Of a stretch of 64,000 bases of DNA, positions 49,791 through 59,197 are shown one piece after another. The stretch lies in contig CBDDBK010000003.1 in NCBI GenBank assembly GCA_965225715.1, positions 248,001-312,000 of the forward strand, written 5' to 3'. The stretch's first letter is position 1. Each line of letters begins with the position of its first letter. The translations under genes were made by a program, and so were the position numbers. Under the pieces are notes generated by a model. It saw only the letters and a list, made by a program, of their open reading frames with translations. It ran no database searches and had not been told where the DNA came from. Source of the stretch: CBDDBK01 sp965225715 (GTDB lineage: Bacteria; Bacteroidota; Bacteroidia; Cytophagales; Flammeovirgaceae).

Positions 49791-50876
49791 ATGTTTAAAA
49801 TTGTAGATAAATATATTTCTAAAAAACTCATTTCATCTTTTTTTCTGATAACTCTTTTACTAACAATCATTATTTTTATTATTGATTATGCTGAAAAAAC
49901 AGATATCTTTATAAAACATAATTTGGGCTTTAAAGAAATTTACGGAGAATACTTTATTAATTTTATTCCTTTTATGCTTAACACGATTAGCCCAATTATT
50001 ATCTTTATTACAGTCCTTTGGGTTACAACTCGTCTATCTTCTCGTAGTGAAATTATAGCTATGAAAAGCTGTGGAATTAGTATAGGACGGATTATGCTTC
50101 CCTATTTTTTAAATGCGCTACTTTTTGCTATCATTACTTTTTTTATGGTAGGTTGGATAGTGCCAAATTTGGCAAAAAAGAAAGTTCTTTTTGAAACCAC
50201 TTATATTGATCCTCCTCAGCAATATAATGATAGAAATATTCATTTTAAAATTAATGATTCAACTTATGTTTATATGGAAAGCTATAATGTGCGCACCCAA
50301 ATTGGAAGCAGATTTACTATGGAAACTATTGTTGATCATACCCTAAAAGAAAAATTAGTCGCCCCATCAATTACTTGGAAACAAGATATAAAAAAATGGA
50401 ATGTAGCTCAAAATACCTTATATTCATTTAGAGACAATAAAGACGCTATTATTAAAAATAGAGAGGCTTTTGACACAACCTTTATTTTATTACCAGAAGA
50501 TTTTGAGAGCAAAAAGAATTTATTTGAAACAATGAATCTTGATGAACTTAAAACTTATATTACCAAACAAGAAATGATGGGTACTGGTAACCCGACATCT
50601 TTTATTCATGAGAAGCATTTACGTTATGCCTATCCTTTTGCAATTATTATTTTAACTTTTATAGGTTTAATTATGACCGAACATAAAACGCGTATGGGCT
50701 CAGGTATAAAGGTTGCTACCGGATTTGGCTTGGCTTTTTTCTATATCTTTTTATTTATGATGAGTAGAAACTTGGCATCTACCAGTACGATATCACCAAT
50801 TTTTATAGCATGGTTACCTAACCTTATTTTTTTTATTATTACAATTTTTATTTATCTCAGAAGCGTAAGAGTTTAG
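49791..50876 (+). CDS. LptF/LptG family permease (YjgP/YjgQ)
   Basis: A 361-residue inner-membrane protein of the LPS-export ABC complex. Three N-terminal helices begin with LISSFFLITLLLTIIIFIID, then a helix containing EIIAMKSCGISIGRIMLPYF (the coupling-helix region), a periplasmic beta-rich domain (residues ~110-255) and three C-terminal helices starting IIILTFIGLIMTEHKTRMGS. The domain layout and length are typical. In Bacteroidota one LptF/G-like gene often sits apart from others; which of the two it is cannot be settled. Confidence 0.9.
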   Translation: MFKIVDKYISKKLISSFFLITLLLTIIIFIIDYAEKTDIFIKHNLGFKEIYGEYFINFIPFMLNTISPIIIFITVLWVTTRLSSRSEIIAMKSCGISIGRIMLPYFLNALLFAIITFFMVGWIVPNLAKKKVLFETTYIDPPQQYNDRNIHFKINDSTYVYMESYNVRTQIGSRFTMETIVDHTLKEKLVAPSITWKQDIKKWNVAQNTLYSFRDNKDAIIKNREAFDTTFILLPEDFESKKNLFETMNLDELKTYITKQEMMGTGNPTSFIHEKHLRYAYPFAIIILTFIGLIMTEHKTRMGSGIKVATGFGLAFFYIFLFMMSRNLASTSTISPIFIAWLPNLIFFIITIFIYLRSVRV

Positions 50877-50954
50877 GTATGATAAAAATAAATAAAGACA
50901 TATAGAATATTTGATTTATTATTTCATAAAAAATATAAAAGCACATACCAGATT

Positions 50955-51848
50955 ATGAAAGTTATTACAATAGACTTAGAATTTCTAGGATATAAAAAAG
51001 CTATAGCTTCATACCTTATAGAATCTCAAGATGGACTAATTTTAGTAGATACAGGTCCTTATACCTGCTTTGAGATATTGAGACGAAAATTAAAGGATAT
51101 TGGTAAAAATATAGAAGATATTAAACATGTTTTATTAACCCATATTCATTTGGATCATTCCGGTGCCGCTTGGGCTTTAGCAGAACTTGGAGCTAATATT
51201 TATGTTCACCCTATTGGTAATCCGCACCTTATAGATCCTAAGCGCTTAATTAATTCAGCCAAAAAAATTTATAAAAATGAAATGGAAAAACTATGGGGAA
51301 AAATTGGATCTATACCAATAGCACAAGTTTATACTGTAGCCCATGAAGAAGTCCTCAGCATTGGAGAGCATGATATTACTGTATGGTTTACACCAGGACA
51401 TGCTAACCACCATGTAAGTTGGCAAATTCAAGATATCATGTTTACCGGAGATGTGGCCGGTATACAAGTAGATGATTCACCCATTATACCGCCTTGTCCT
51501 CCTCCAGATATTGATCTCGAAAAATGGCAACAATCCATTTTATTAATACAATCTCTGGGACTATCTAAATTATATTTGACTCATTTTGGAGAATTAAAAA
51601 ATCCTATTTACGAACATTTAGATTTCCTTTCTGATAAACTTTTTGAACAATCTGAATGGATAAGACAAAAACTATTAGCTGGTTTAAAATTACCCGAATT
51701 ACATACTGAGTTTAAAAATTATATATTTAAAAGTTATAAAAAAGATGGTGTATCTGACAAAGATATTCAACGGTTCGAAGTCATGAATCCTGTTTCAAGT
51801 AATGTTTTAGGTTTTGTAAGGTATTGGAATAAATTAGATGATATTTAA
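50955..51848 (+). CDS. MBL-fold metallo-hydrolase
   Basis: A 297-residue single-domain metallo-beta-lactamase fold. The metal-binding motif is VLLTHIHLDHSGAAWAL (HxHxDH), followed by WFTPGHANHHVSWQIQD with the third His and IMFTGDVAGIQVDD with the bridging Asp. The C-terminal His is in LYLTHFGELKNPI. The C-terminal ~65 residues are helical. The substrate is unknown; this type occurs widely in Bacteroidota. It stands between the LptF/G gene and a small membrane-protein gene. Confidence 0.9.
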   Translation: MKVITIDLEFLGYKKAIASYLIESQDGLILVDTGPYTCFEILRRKLKDIGKNIEDIKHVLLTHIHLDHSGAAWALAELGANIYVHPIGNPHLIDPKRLINSAKKIYKNEMEKLWGKIGSIPIAQVYTVAHEEVLSIGEHDITVWFTPGHANHHVSWQIQDIMFTGDVAGIQVDDSPIIPPCPPPDIDLEKWQQSILLIQSLGLSKLYLTHFGELKNPIYEHLDFLSDKLFEQSEWIRQKLLAGLKLPELHTEFKNYIFKSYKKDGVSDKDIQRFEVMNPVSSNVLGFVRYWNKLDDI

Positions 51849-51889
51849 AAGTTTTTACTTTTGAATTTTCACCGAAAAAACACATTTAA

Positions 51890-52135
51890 ATGACTACTAT
51901 TGATTGGCTAGGTTTTATAGGTGTTTTTCAAATTCTATTAGCATACATTTTGAATGTAATTGGAAAAATGGAAAAGAGCGACTTAACCTTTATATTATTG
52001 AATTTAGTCGGAGCGGGAATGGCTTGTTTGGCTTCAATATTCATGAAATATTTTCCCTTTATCTTACTCGAAGGTGTCTGGACTATTGTCTCATTAATCT
52101 CTTTAACAAAATATAAAAAATGGCAGGAGAAGTAA
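51890..52135 (+). CDS. Small membrane protein, CBU_0592-like
   Basis: An 81-residue protein with three hydrophobic segments (IDWLGFIGVFQILLAYILNV, FILLNLVGAGMACLASIF, FILLEGVWTIVSLISL). The pattern D-W-x-G, then L-N-x-x-G and L-x-x-x-x-F-I-L-L-E-G-x-W-T is the CBU_0592-like family, of unknown function. It overlaps the ACT gene by 16 bases, so the two are translated together. Confidence 0.75.
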   Translation: MTTIDWLGFIGVFQILLAYILNVIGKMEKSDLTFILLNLVGAGMACLASIFMKYFPFILLEGVWTIVSLISLTKYKKWQEK

Positions 52136-52521
52136 CTCTAAAACAAATAATAAAAAAAATGGCTCCTCAATTAAATGATGGAGACTATGTATTTGTAACA
52201 GTTAAAAATTTTAGTAAAATTGATAGAGATATTACGATTTATGAATTCAAAGAAAAAGAAGGAATTACTATTGTAATTGAAAAGAATAAAGCCGATAAAT
52301 TAAAATTAACTTATCAATATATTGCTTCTTGGATTACATTAATGATTCATTCCTCATTAGAAGCTGTAGGGTTAACAGCATTATTTTCAACTGAACTGGC
52401 AAGGTATAATATAAGTTGTAATGTTGTATCAGGTTATTATCACGACCACATTTTTGTAGATAAAAAGGATTCCAAAAAAGCTCTTGAAATTTTAACAACA
52501 TTATCAAAAAATTATGAATAA
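52120..52521 (+). CDS. ACT-domain protein
   Basis: A 133-residue protein of the ACT-domain group related to ACT_3/ACT_7. The N-terminal part is TLKQIIKKMAPQLNDGDYVF, followed by GITIVIEKNKADKL and, in the ACT fold, MIHSSLEAVGLTALFSTELA then ISCNVVSGYYHDHIFVD. Such proteins typically bind small ligands. It is coupled to the small membrane protein in front of it. Confidence 0.85.
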   Translation: MAGEVTLKQIIKKMAPQLNDGDYVFVTVKNFSKIDRDITIYEFKEKEGITIVIEKNKADKLKLTYQYIASWITLMIHSSLEAVGLTALFSTELARYNISCNVVSGYYHDHIFVDKKDSKKALEILTTLSKNYE

Positions 52522-52678
52522 ATCAATTCAATTTTTTCAAAAAAGAGTACAATTTTTGATTTAAAAGTATATTTTTTGTAAGTATATAGTTTTAGTCTTA
52601 CGGATATTATTCGTTGAGAAGTTAAAGAACCTGGCAAACTTTATACGTTTTTTTAATCATTTTTAATTTCCAATTTTC

Positions 52679-53473
52679 ATGAAAATTTATTTCAGCATAC
52701 TTTTATCTTTTGTTTTGTCGATGGGTGCTTATGCTCAAAATCCACATTCTCTAAACCCAATTGATGACTATGAAATTATGTTTCAAACTTCACTATGGTT
52801 TAGAGTAGATATGCGCCAAAAAATTAATGCTCCATTTTTTGCTAAAAATCGCGAGTTTTCAAGACTTTTAATCAATGCTGTAAAATCAGATAAAATTATT
52901 CCTTATACTAATGATTCTTTAACTTCAAGAATGGATAAAGCTAAGTTTTTAAAAAATATTACTTTCCTAGAAAATGAAGAAGAACAAGAAGAAGATTTTT
53001 TTACCGATCAAGATGATTTTGAAAATTCCGAACTCTCTGATGATGCTCAAGATTATATTGAGTATACACCTCAACAACTTTATATTTTTGAAATAAAAGA
53101 AAACTTAGTTTTTGATAAAAGGAGATCACGGATATATCATGATATTCTGGCAGTTACCTTAGTTATACCGGCAGATCAAACACCTACAGGTGTAGAAAAA
53201 GAAATAGGTACTTTTAGTCTCAAAGAATTAGTAGAAAATGTTTTTAAAAATAATGATCAGGCTGTATGGTATAATCACCAAAATCCTGCTGCTCATCATA
53301 ATTTAACCGATGCTTTTGCTTTGAGATTATTTGGTGGACAGCTTGTTAAAACCCAGAATGCTAGAAACTTACGCTTTGAAGAAATTTATGACAATCCTAG
53401 AAGAGCTTTAATAGCTTCTGAACAAGCACTTTACAAACTGATTGAATATGAAGCCTTACTTTGGGAATATTAG
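52679..53473 (+). CDS. gldN: Type IX secretion/gliding motility protein GldN (PorN)
   Basis: GldN/PorN forms a periplasmic ring with the GldK lipoprotein in the type IX secretion system. The 264-residue protein has a signal peptide (SILLSFVLSMGAYAQ), then NPIDDYEIMFQTSLWFRVDM and RQKINAPFFAKNREFSRLLI, matching GldN. The acidic stretch (residues ~102-125) is a variable insertion. The C-terminal part with WYNHQNPAAHHNLTDAFALR and LFGGQLVKTQNARN is the most conserved. gldN normally closes a gldKLMN operon, but here an ACT gene precedes it. Confidence 0.92.
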   Translation: MKIYFSILLSFVLSMGAYAQNPHSLNPIDDYEIMFQTSLWFRVDMRQKINAPFFAKNREFSRLLINAVKSDKIIPYTNDSLTSRMDKAKFLKNITFLENEEEQEEDFFTDQDDFENSELSDDAQDYIEYTPQQLYIFEIKENLVFDKRRSRIYHDILAVTLVIPADQTPTGVEKEIGTFSLKELVENVFKNNDQAVWYNHQNPAAHHNLTDAFALRLFGGQLVKTQNARNLRFEEIYDNPRRALIASEQALYKLIEYEALLWEY

Positions 53474-53668
53474 GCTTTATAAAAATGTTGTTTCATAAAA
53501 ATTCATTTTTATTATCAATAATTTAAACCCTCTAAAAACCCTTGTATAACCTAAAAACGTATTAATTTAAAGATCTTTTTCTTCAAATGGGTATTTATAA
53601 TACCTCATTTTCAAATTTTTAAATACATAGTTTATATCGAATTCACGTTAATTTAATGTTACAATTAT

Positions 53669-54109
53669 ATGAAAATCAAAATTTTATTTTCAGTTTTACT
53701 TCTAGTATTGTTTAGCTGTAGCAAGCTAAATTCTAAACAAAAGTTACAAGGATCTGAAAAATCTTTGAAAATTGATAAGCAAAAAACATCGTTAAAAAAA
53801 AGTATAAAAGGGTATCTGGTTCACATTGTATTTGTAAAACTAAAACCAGATGTAGATAAACAAATTTTGCTTCATGAAATAAAAAAGATTGAAGAAATTG
53901 AATCTATTGAGGATTTAAAAGTAGGTGTATTTAAAGAATTGGATGATCCTCGATCTTTATCAAATTATCAATTGGCTTTGGAAATCGTATTTAAAGATTC
54001 CCTAGCATACGAAAATTATAAAAAGCATCCAATTCATATAGCTTTGAAACAAAATACTAAGCAGTTTTTAGCAGATATACCTAGCACCTATAATTTTATA
54101 GTTGAGTAA
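53669..54109 (+). CDS. Dabb-domain lipoprotein
   Basis: A 146-residue protein with a lipoprotein signal (VLLLVLFSC) followed by a basic, Lys-rich linker. Residues ~48-146 form a stress-responsive alpha/beta-barrel (Dabb) domain: LVHIVFVKLKPDVDKQILLH, then LKVGVFKELDDPRSLSNYQL and HPIHIALKQNTKQFLAD. The domain is usually a dimer of unknown role. It is a single gene downstream of gldN with 195 bp between them. Confidence 0.75.
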   Translation: MKIKILFSVLLLVLFSCSKLNSKQKLQGSEKSLKIDKQKTSLKKSIKGYLVHIVFVKLKPDVDKQILLHEIKKIEEIESIEDLKVGVFKELDDPRSLSNYQLALEIVFKDSLAYENYKKHPIHIALKQNTKQFLADIPSTYNFIVE

Positions 54110-54220
54110 AATAGTGCTTTCTCAATTTATAGCATGTGCTTGAATATCAAAATACTCAATTTAGTTAAAGAATGAATAATATTGACAATATCTACAAAAA
54201 TTATAAAGTAGTCCTTTTTT

Positions 54221-55564
54221 TTACTTATTTATTTTTTTAGAGCTTAAAATATAGCTTAAAAGCCCTATAAATAAAATACTTATATATTCTAAAGCCGTAA
54301 GGTATAAATTTTCATGATAGGCAGGTGTTCTATAAGTAAAATAAGAGAGAATAATAAAAAAAGTCCAAGCTATAACAGGAGATAGCAGGAAATTTTGAGG
54401 TATAAAAATTGCCAAAGCTAAAAGACCTGTCAAATACCAAGGGTGAACCACAGTAGCCATAAGAAAATAAACACTAAAAACCCAAAATAATTTATTGATT
54501 AGATTGGATGAGTTTATCTTGTTTTTAAAACTGATAATCAATATTATAAAAAAAGTGAGACTTGATAAAACCAAACCTATAATAGCGATAAGGTTATAAC
54601 CTATAAGCTCAAAACCCAGCCAGCGTAAGAGATAGTAGATACTGGCATTAAATTCAAACTTTTGAAAATATAAATCAATGCTTTGAAAAAAATTAAAAAT
54701 AAGCTGGGCATTTAAAAAAGGTAAAAATAAAATAATTACACCTAATCCAACTGACAAAGACCAAAGTATTCCTTTTTTCCAACCCAAAAATTTGATAAAA
54801 ATAGGAATAAACATGAGCGGTAAAAGTTTAACATGAATGGCTAAGACCATCGCCAAACTACTCAAAAAGTACTTTTTCTTCATTCCAAAATATATGGTCA
54901 TCAGCAAAAAAACAATCATGAAAGCTTCAAAGTGGATATTTCCTGTTAATTCTATTATTACCAATGGATTAAAAGCGTAAATAAAAACATTTCTTTTTTT
55001 GAGACCTAAAAATTTAAGCAGTTGAATCATGTAATATAAAGTGCCTATTTCAGCTATGAAAATAATTATTTTCATAATAAAAGTAAAAGCCCATAGCGTA
55101 TTGTTTTCAGGAAGGACAATATGACAAAATGAAAAAATAGCTTGACAAACAGCAGGGTAAATCGTAAAATAGGTCTGGGAATTCATATTTTCATACAGGT
55201 AATTCTCCATAAAAGAGGGGGATACAAGTTGCGAGAAATACTGTTCAGGGGTATAAAGCCAAGGATTAATGCCTTTATAATTAAGATAACCATCCCAAAT
55301 AAACCGAAAATAATCATCTGATAATTCAGGTAAACCAAATAACACTGCAATTCTAAATAAAAAACTTATACCCACTAAATAAGAAAATTTCCATTTAGAT
55401 TTTAATAGACATAAGTAACACAGAAAAAGAATGGCATAGCTTAGAGATAAAGCATAAAAGTCGCGGCGATTCAAGTAATAGCTAATAAAAATATAAGTTC
55501 CAAAACTTATGAAAACAGCTATGTAAACATTATATTTAAAGTAACCTATTTTTTTTATTACCAA
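54221..55564 (-). CDS. Multi-pass GT-C type mannosyltransferase-like protein
   Basis: A 447-residue protein with about twelve membrane segments. Between the first helices it has GLPELSDDYFRFIWDGYLNY and KGINPWLYTPEQYF, which matches the acidic first extracellular loop of GT-C glycosyltransferases of the mannosyltransferase type. A second loop has NIHFEAFMIVFLL. The start is a TTG (55564); no ATG is available before an upstream stop. It likely transfers sugars from a polyprenyl-phosphate donor in the periplasm. Substrate unknown. It is followed upstream by lspA on the same strand. Confidence 0.6.
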   Translation of the reverse strand: MVIKKIGYFKYNVYIAVFISFGTYIFISYYLNRRDFYALSLSYAILFLCYLCLLKSKWKFSYLVGISFLFRIAVLFGLPELSDDYFRFIWDGYLNYKGINPWLYTPEQYFSQLVSPSFMENYLYENMNSQTYFTIYPAVCQAIFSFCHIVLPENNTLWAFTFIMKIIIFIAEIGTLYYMIQLLKFLGLKKRNVFIYAFNPLVIIELTGNIHFEAFMIVFLLMTIYFGMKKKYFLSSLAMVLAIHVKLLPLMFIPIFIKFLGWKKGILWSLSVGLGVIILFLPFLNAQLIFNFFQSIDLYFQKFEFNASIYYLLRWLGFELIGYNLIAIIGLVLSSLTFFIILIISFKNKINSSNLINKLFWVFSVYFLMATVVHPWYLTGLLALAIFIPQNFLLSPVIAWTFFIILSYFTYRTPAYHENLYLTALEYISILFIGLLSYILSSKKINK

Positions 55565-55603
55565 TAGTTTGGGGCTAATAATATAATTAAACTAAACTAA
55601 AAC

Positions 55604-56212
55604 CTATTCCTCTTCTATTTTTTTTGGTCTGATTGGTAAACCAAAATCCTTAAAATCTTTCATACTATATTGAAAGATAAATAATAAGACAATTCCAATA
55701 AAAATAAATGAATCTGCTAAGTTGAAAATAGGCCTAAAAAAAACAAAATATTCACCTGCACTAATAGGTGACCAATCTGGAATAATGCCACTTACAAAAG
55801 GGAAATAAAGCATATCAACAACTTGTCCGTGAAACCAAGCTGTTGGCGCTGTTGGCAAACTATTTTCTAAAAAAACACCATAAAGTACACTATCTATAAC
55901 ATTACCAATAGCACCACCAAAAATAAAAGCAAAACAAATAGCAATTTTATGAAATTTGGGCTTAGAAGACAGATAGTATAAATAAAAGCCTAAGGCAACA
56001 ACAGCTGCTAAACGAAAAAAAGTTAAAAGAAATTTTCCGTATATAAAATCAACCTTTATACCAAAAGCCATGCCAGGATTTAAAACATAATGTATCCTAA
56101 ACCAATTGCCTAAAATTTTAATTTCCTCATTTACACTCATGTTAAAATGAACAAGTAATTTGCTTGTTTGATCAAGAGCTACAGCAATAAAACTGATAAT
56201 AAAATAACGCAT
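55604..56212 (-). CDS. lspA: Lipoprotein signal peptidase (signal peptidase II)
   Basis: A 202-residue four-helix protein that cleaves the signal peptide of prolipoproteins. It begins YFIISFIAVALDQTSKLLVH, has an NPGMAFGI segment, and the two catalytic aspartates are in GAIGNVIDSVLYGVF and FNLADSFIFIGI. The periplasmic insert (residues ~110-155) is longer than in enterics and usual for Bacteroidota. The start is the ATG at 56212. With Lnt at 9227-10867 the lipoprotein-maturation steps after Lgt are represented in the window. Confidence 0.95.
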   Translation of the reverse strand: MRYFIISFIAVALDQTSKLLVHFNMSVNEEIKILGNWFRIHYVLNPGMAFGIKVDFIYGKFLLTFFRLAAVVALGFYLYYLSSKPKFHKIAICFAFIFGGAIGNVIDSVLYGVFLENSLPTAPTAWFHGQVVDMLYFPFVSGIIPDWSPISAGEYFVFFRPIFNLADSFIFIGIVLLFIFQYSMKDFKDFGLPIRPKKIEEE

Positions 56213-56589
56213 AATCTATATGTAACGCTGATAAGATTTAATTTGATTCCTTTTAATCTATATTATACTCTAAAAAAATAGGAAGGGTTTGGGGTTTTAG
56301 GTTAAGAAAAATTTATGCCAAAAAATAAACAAACTTGTTTTTCGTAGAAAAAATAGTTAATTTTAAAAATAAATTATTAAATAATCAAAAGTGCAGTCCA
56401 AATAATTTATTCTTTTTTTTGACTGACAAAGATATATTAATTGAATGAATTAAAATAGACCGATAGAGGAATAAACCTTTAAAATTGGTTTTATAAATAG
56501 AACTTTTTTATCCTAAATAACTATAAACCAAATAACTGTAAAATTATTTAATAGATTTAGTTTATTTTATTTATATTAAGAGATTCATT
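56213..56589. other. Divergent gap between lspA and rpoN
   Basis: AT-rich. TATCTTTG on the minus strand at 56427-56434 fits the -7 consensus and could serve lspA, though far (215 bp). Nothing else was recognised. Confidence 0.3.
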
Positions 56590-58032
56590 ATGCAAAAGTT
56601 GGATATTAGGCAATCTATAGGATCGCGCTTATCGGTTAAACAGATACAATTTATTAAATTGCTTCAAACACCGGGTTATAAACTTTCGGCTCGTATTCAA
56701 CAAGAAATTTCTGATAATCCACTTTTAGAAGAAGATTATCCAAATCAAGAAGATGAAAAAAAAGATGATGAAGATGCTGAAAATGAGAAAAATGAAGATG
56801 AAGATACTATTATTGATGAATATATTAGGCAAGATGAATTTTCAGGTTATAAAATGGAAGGCGATGGTTTTATTAGTAACCATGAAGATAGAGAAATGCC
56901 TATACCCAAATTGGACAGTTATATAGAGAGTTTAAATAAACAATTGGGATTAATTACATTGGATGAAAATGATTATATAGTTGGTAAACAAATTATTGGC
57001 AGCATCGATCAAAATGGCTATATGTCAAGAAATATGAAAACAATTATTAATGATTTAGCACTGTTGTATGGTATTGAGGTAAAGCAAAAAAAAGTAGAGG
57101 CAATTTTAAAAAAAGTACAAGAATTTGATCCACCGGGTGTTGGAGCAAGAGATTTAAAAGAGTGTTTACTCATCCAACTTAAACAAATTAGCAACAACCC
57201 ATACAAAAAATTAGCTATTAAAATATTAAATGATTGTTTTGAAGAATTTATAAAAAAACATTATGATAAAATCCAAAAAAAATTGAGTATTTCTGAAAAA
57301 AATCTTAAAAATGCTAATGACCTTATTATAAAACTAAATCCCAAGCCTATTCAAAATCAAACTGATTTAGAATCAGAACAACAGTATTTAAAGCCTGATT
57401 TTATTATTAAAGAAACGAAAACTGGTTTTATGGTAGATTTGATAGATGATGATATTTTGAGTTTGAAAATTAATAATTTCTATCTCAATATTCTAAAAAA
57501 ATATAAACAGAATAAAAGTGTAGATAATAAAACTAAAGAAACAGTCACTTTTATTAAGCAAAAACTGGACTCTGCTAAATCGTTTATTGAGTCTATCAAT
57601 CAGCGTCGTCAAACTTTAATTAAATCTATGAAAGCTATTATTGATTTTCAAGAAGATTTTTTTAAAACAGGAGATTTTCAAATGCTTCAACCAATGATAC
57701 TTAAAGATGTAGCAGATGTTATTGAAATGGATATTTCTACAGTATCGCGGGTTGTAAGCAGTAAAAGTGTTCAAACAAAATTTGGAATCTTTATGTTAAA
57801 ACAATTTTTTTCTGAAACCATAGAAACTGTAGATGGTAAATTAGTAAGTAATAAAAAAGTTAAACAAATTTTGAAAAACCTTGTTAATGAAGAAGATAAA
57901 AAAAAACCGTATTCAGATGAGCAGGTAGAAATACTTTTAAAAAAACAAGGCTTTCTTATTGCTCGTAGAACGGTAGCAAAATATCGAGAACAGTTAAAAA
58001 TCCCAGTAGCTCGGTTGAGAAAAAAATTATAA
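56590..58032 (+). CDS. rpoN: RNA polymerase sigma-54 factor
   Basis: A 480-residue sigma-54. Region I is present at the N-terminus (SVKQIQFIKLLQTPGYKLSA then RIQQEISDNPLLEEDYP). An acidic region II (residues ~55-80) follows. The core-binding domain contains EFDPPGVGARDLKECLLIQL. The DNA-binding part includes ADVIEMDISTVSRVVSSKSV, and the RpoN box is ARRTVAKYRE near the end. The activators (sigma-54 AAA+ proteins) are not in this window. Confidence 0.95.
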   Translation: MQKLDIRQSIGSRLSVKQIQFIKLLQTPGYKLSARIQQEISDNPLLEEDYPNQEDEKKDDEDAENEKNEDEDTIIDEYIRQDEFSGYKMEGDGFISNHEDREMPIPKLDSYIESLNKQLGLITLDENDYIVGKQIIGSIDQNGYMSRNMKTIINDLALLYGIEVKQKKVEAILKKVQEFDPPGVGARDLKECLLIQLKQISNNPYKKLAIKILNDCFEEFIKKHYDKIQKKLSISEKNLKNANDLIIKLNPKPIQNQTDLESEQQYLKPDFIIKETKTGFMVDLIDDDILSLKINNFYLNILKKYKQNKSVDNKTKETVTFIKQKLDSAKSFIESINQRRQTLIKSMKAIIDFQEDFFKTGDFQMLQPMILKDVADVIEMDISTVSRVVSSKSVQTKFGIFMLKQFFSETIETVDGKLVSNKKVKQILKNLVNEEDKKKPYSDEQVEILLKKQGFLIARRTVAKYREQLKIPVARLRKKL

Positions 58033-58261
58033 ATACGGATCTAATGAACACTTCTTACTTTTTACATAAGAGTTTGATCATTGGTTTGAGAGTTGGAGTT
58101 AATTCTATTGACTAAAAATTTATGAAATTTAACAATAACAAAAAAAGAAAACAAAAATAGTTATATTAAAACTAATGCGTATCTTTGGATATTAAAATAT
58201 TGAATAACTGAATGTTATTTACCATAAAAGTTCAAAATATTATTTTCATTCATAATTACCA

Positions 58262-59143
58262 ATGCCTGCTATCAAAGACTCTAAAATAGATCTCAATAAA
58301 CAACAAAAGCGTCCTGATTGGTTAAGGGTGAAACTGCCAATTGGTCAAGAATATAGAAAAGTTCGTCAAATTGTAGATGACCATAAATTGCATACAATTT
58401 GCCAAAGTGGTAATTGTCCAAATATGGGAGAATGTTGGGGGAGAGGAACAGCGACCTTTATGATTCTTGGTAATATTTGCACACGTAGCTGTTCTTTTTG
58501 TGCCGTAGCTACGGGAAGACCAACAGAATATGATACAGAAGAGCCCAAACGTGTAGCTGAAGCTATTAAGCTTATGGGTGTTAAACATGCGGTTATTACT
58601 TCGGTTAATCGAGATGAACTAAAAGATAAAGGCGCCGAAATTTGGTATCAAACTGTTGTACAGATTAAAAAACTAAGTCCTCAAACAACTATAGAAACGC
58701 TTATCCCAGATGTTAAAGGTAAATGGGAATCGTTGGAGAAAATGATTAGTCCAGGACAAGAAGTTGTTTCTCATAATATAGAAACTGTTGAAGATCTCTA
58801 TAGAAAAGTACGTCCTCAAGCCAAATATAACCGTTCTCTAGAACAAATTAAACGTACTAAAGCTTATGGAAAACGAACTAAATCTGGAATTATGTTAGGG
58901 TTTGGAGAAACTAAAAACCAAGTATTTAAAGCTATTGATGATTTGATAGAAAATGGATTAGATATACTTACTTTGGGACAATATCTGCAACCTACTAAGA
59001 TGCACTTAGAAGTATTTAATTTTATCCATCCTGATACATTCAAATTCTATAAAGAAGAAGGTTTAAAAAGAGGTTTAAAATATGTAGAATCAGGACCTTT
59101 AGTCCGTTCTTCTTATCATGCTGATAGACATGTAAATGTTTGA
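58262..59143 (+). CDS. lipA: Lipoyl synthase
   Basis: Inserts two sulfurs into octanoyl groups on lipoate-dependent enzymes by radical SAM chemistry. The 293-residue protein has the auxiliary cluster cysteines in TICQSGNCPNMGECWGRGTA and the radical SAM motif C-x3-C-x2-C in NICTRSCSFCAV. The terminal RSSYHAD motif is in VRSSYHADRHVN. It is upstream of a transposase-like gene, and the start at 58262 is the only ATG before the conserved region. Confidence 0.96.
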   Translation: MPAIKDSKIDLNKQQKRPDWLRVKLPIGQEYRKVRQIVDDHKLHTICQSGNCPNMGECWGRGTATFMILGNICTRSCSFCAVATGRPTEYDTEEPKRVAEAIKLMGVKHAVITSVNRDELKDKGAEIWYQTVVQIKKLSPQTTIETLIPDVKGKWESLEKMISPGQEVVSHNIETVEDLYRKVRPQAKYNRSLEQIKRTKAYGKRTKSGIMLGFGETKNQVFKAIDDLIENGLDILTLGQYLQPTKMHLEVFNFIHPDTFKFYKEEGLKRGLKYVESGPLVRSSYHADRHVNV

Positions 59144-59197
59144 TAAGTATTTTTTGGTTTCAATTTTTTATACTAATTAGTAACTATTTACTTGGTC

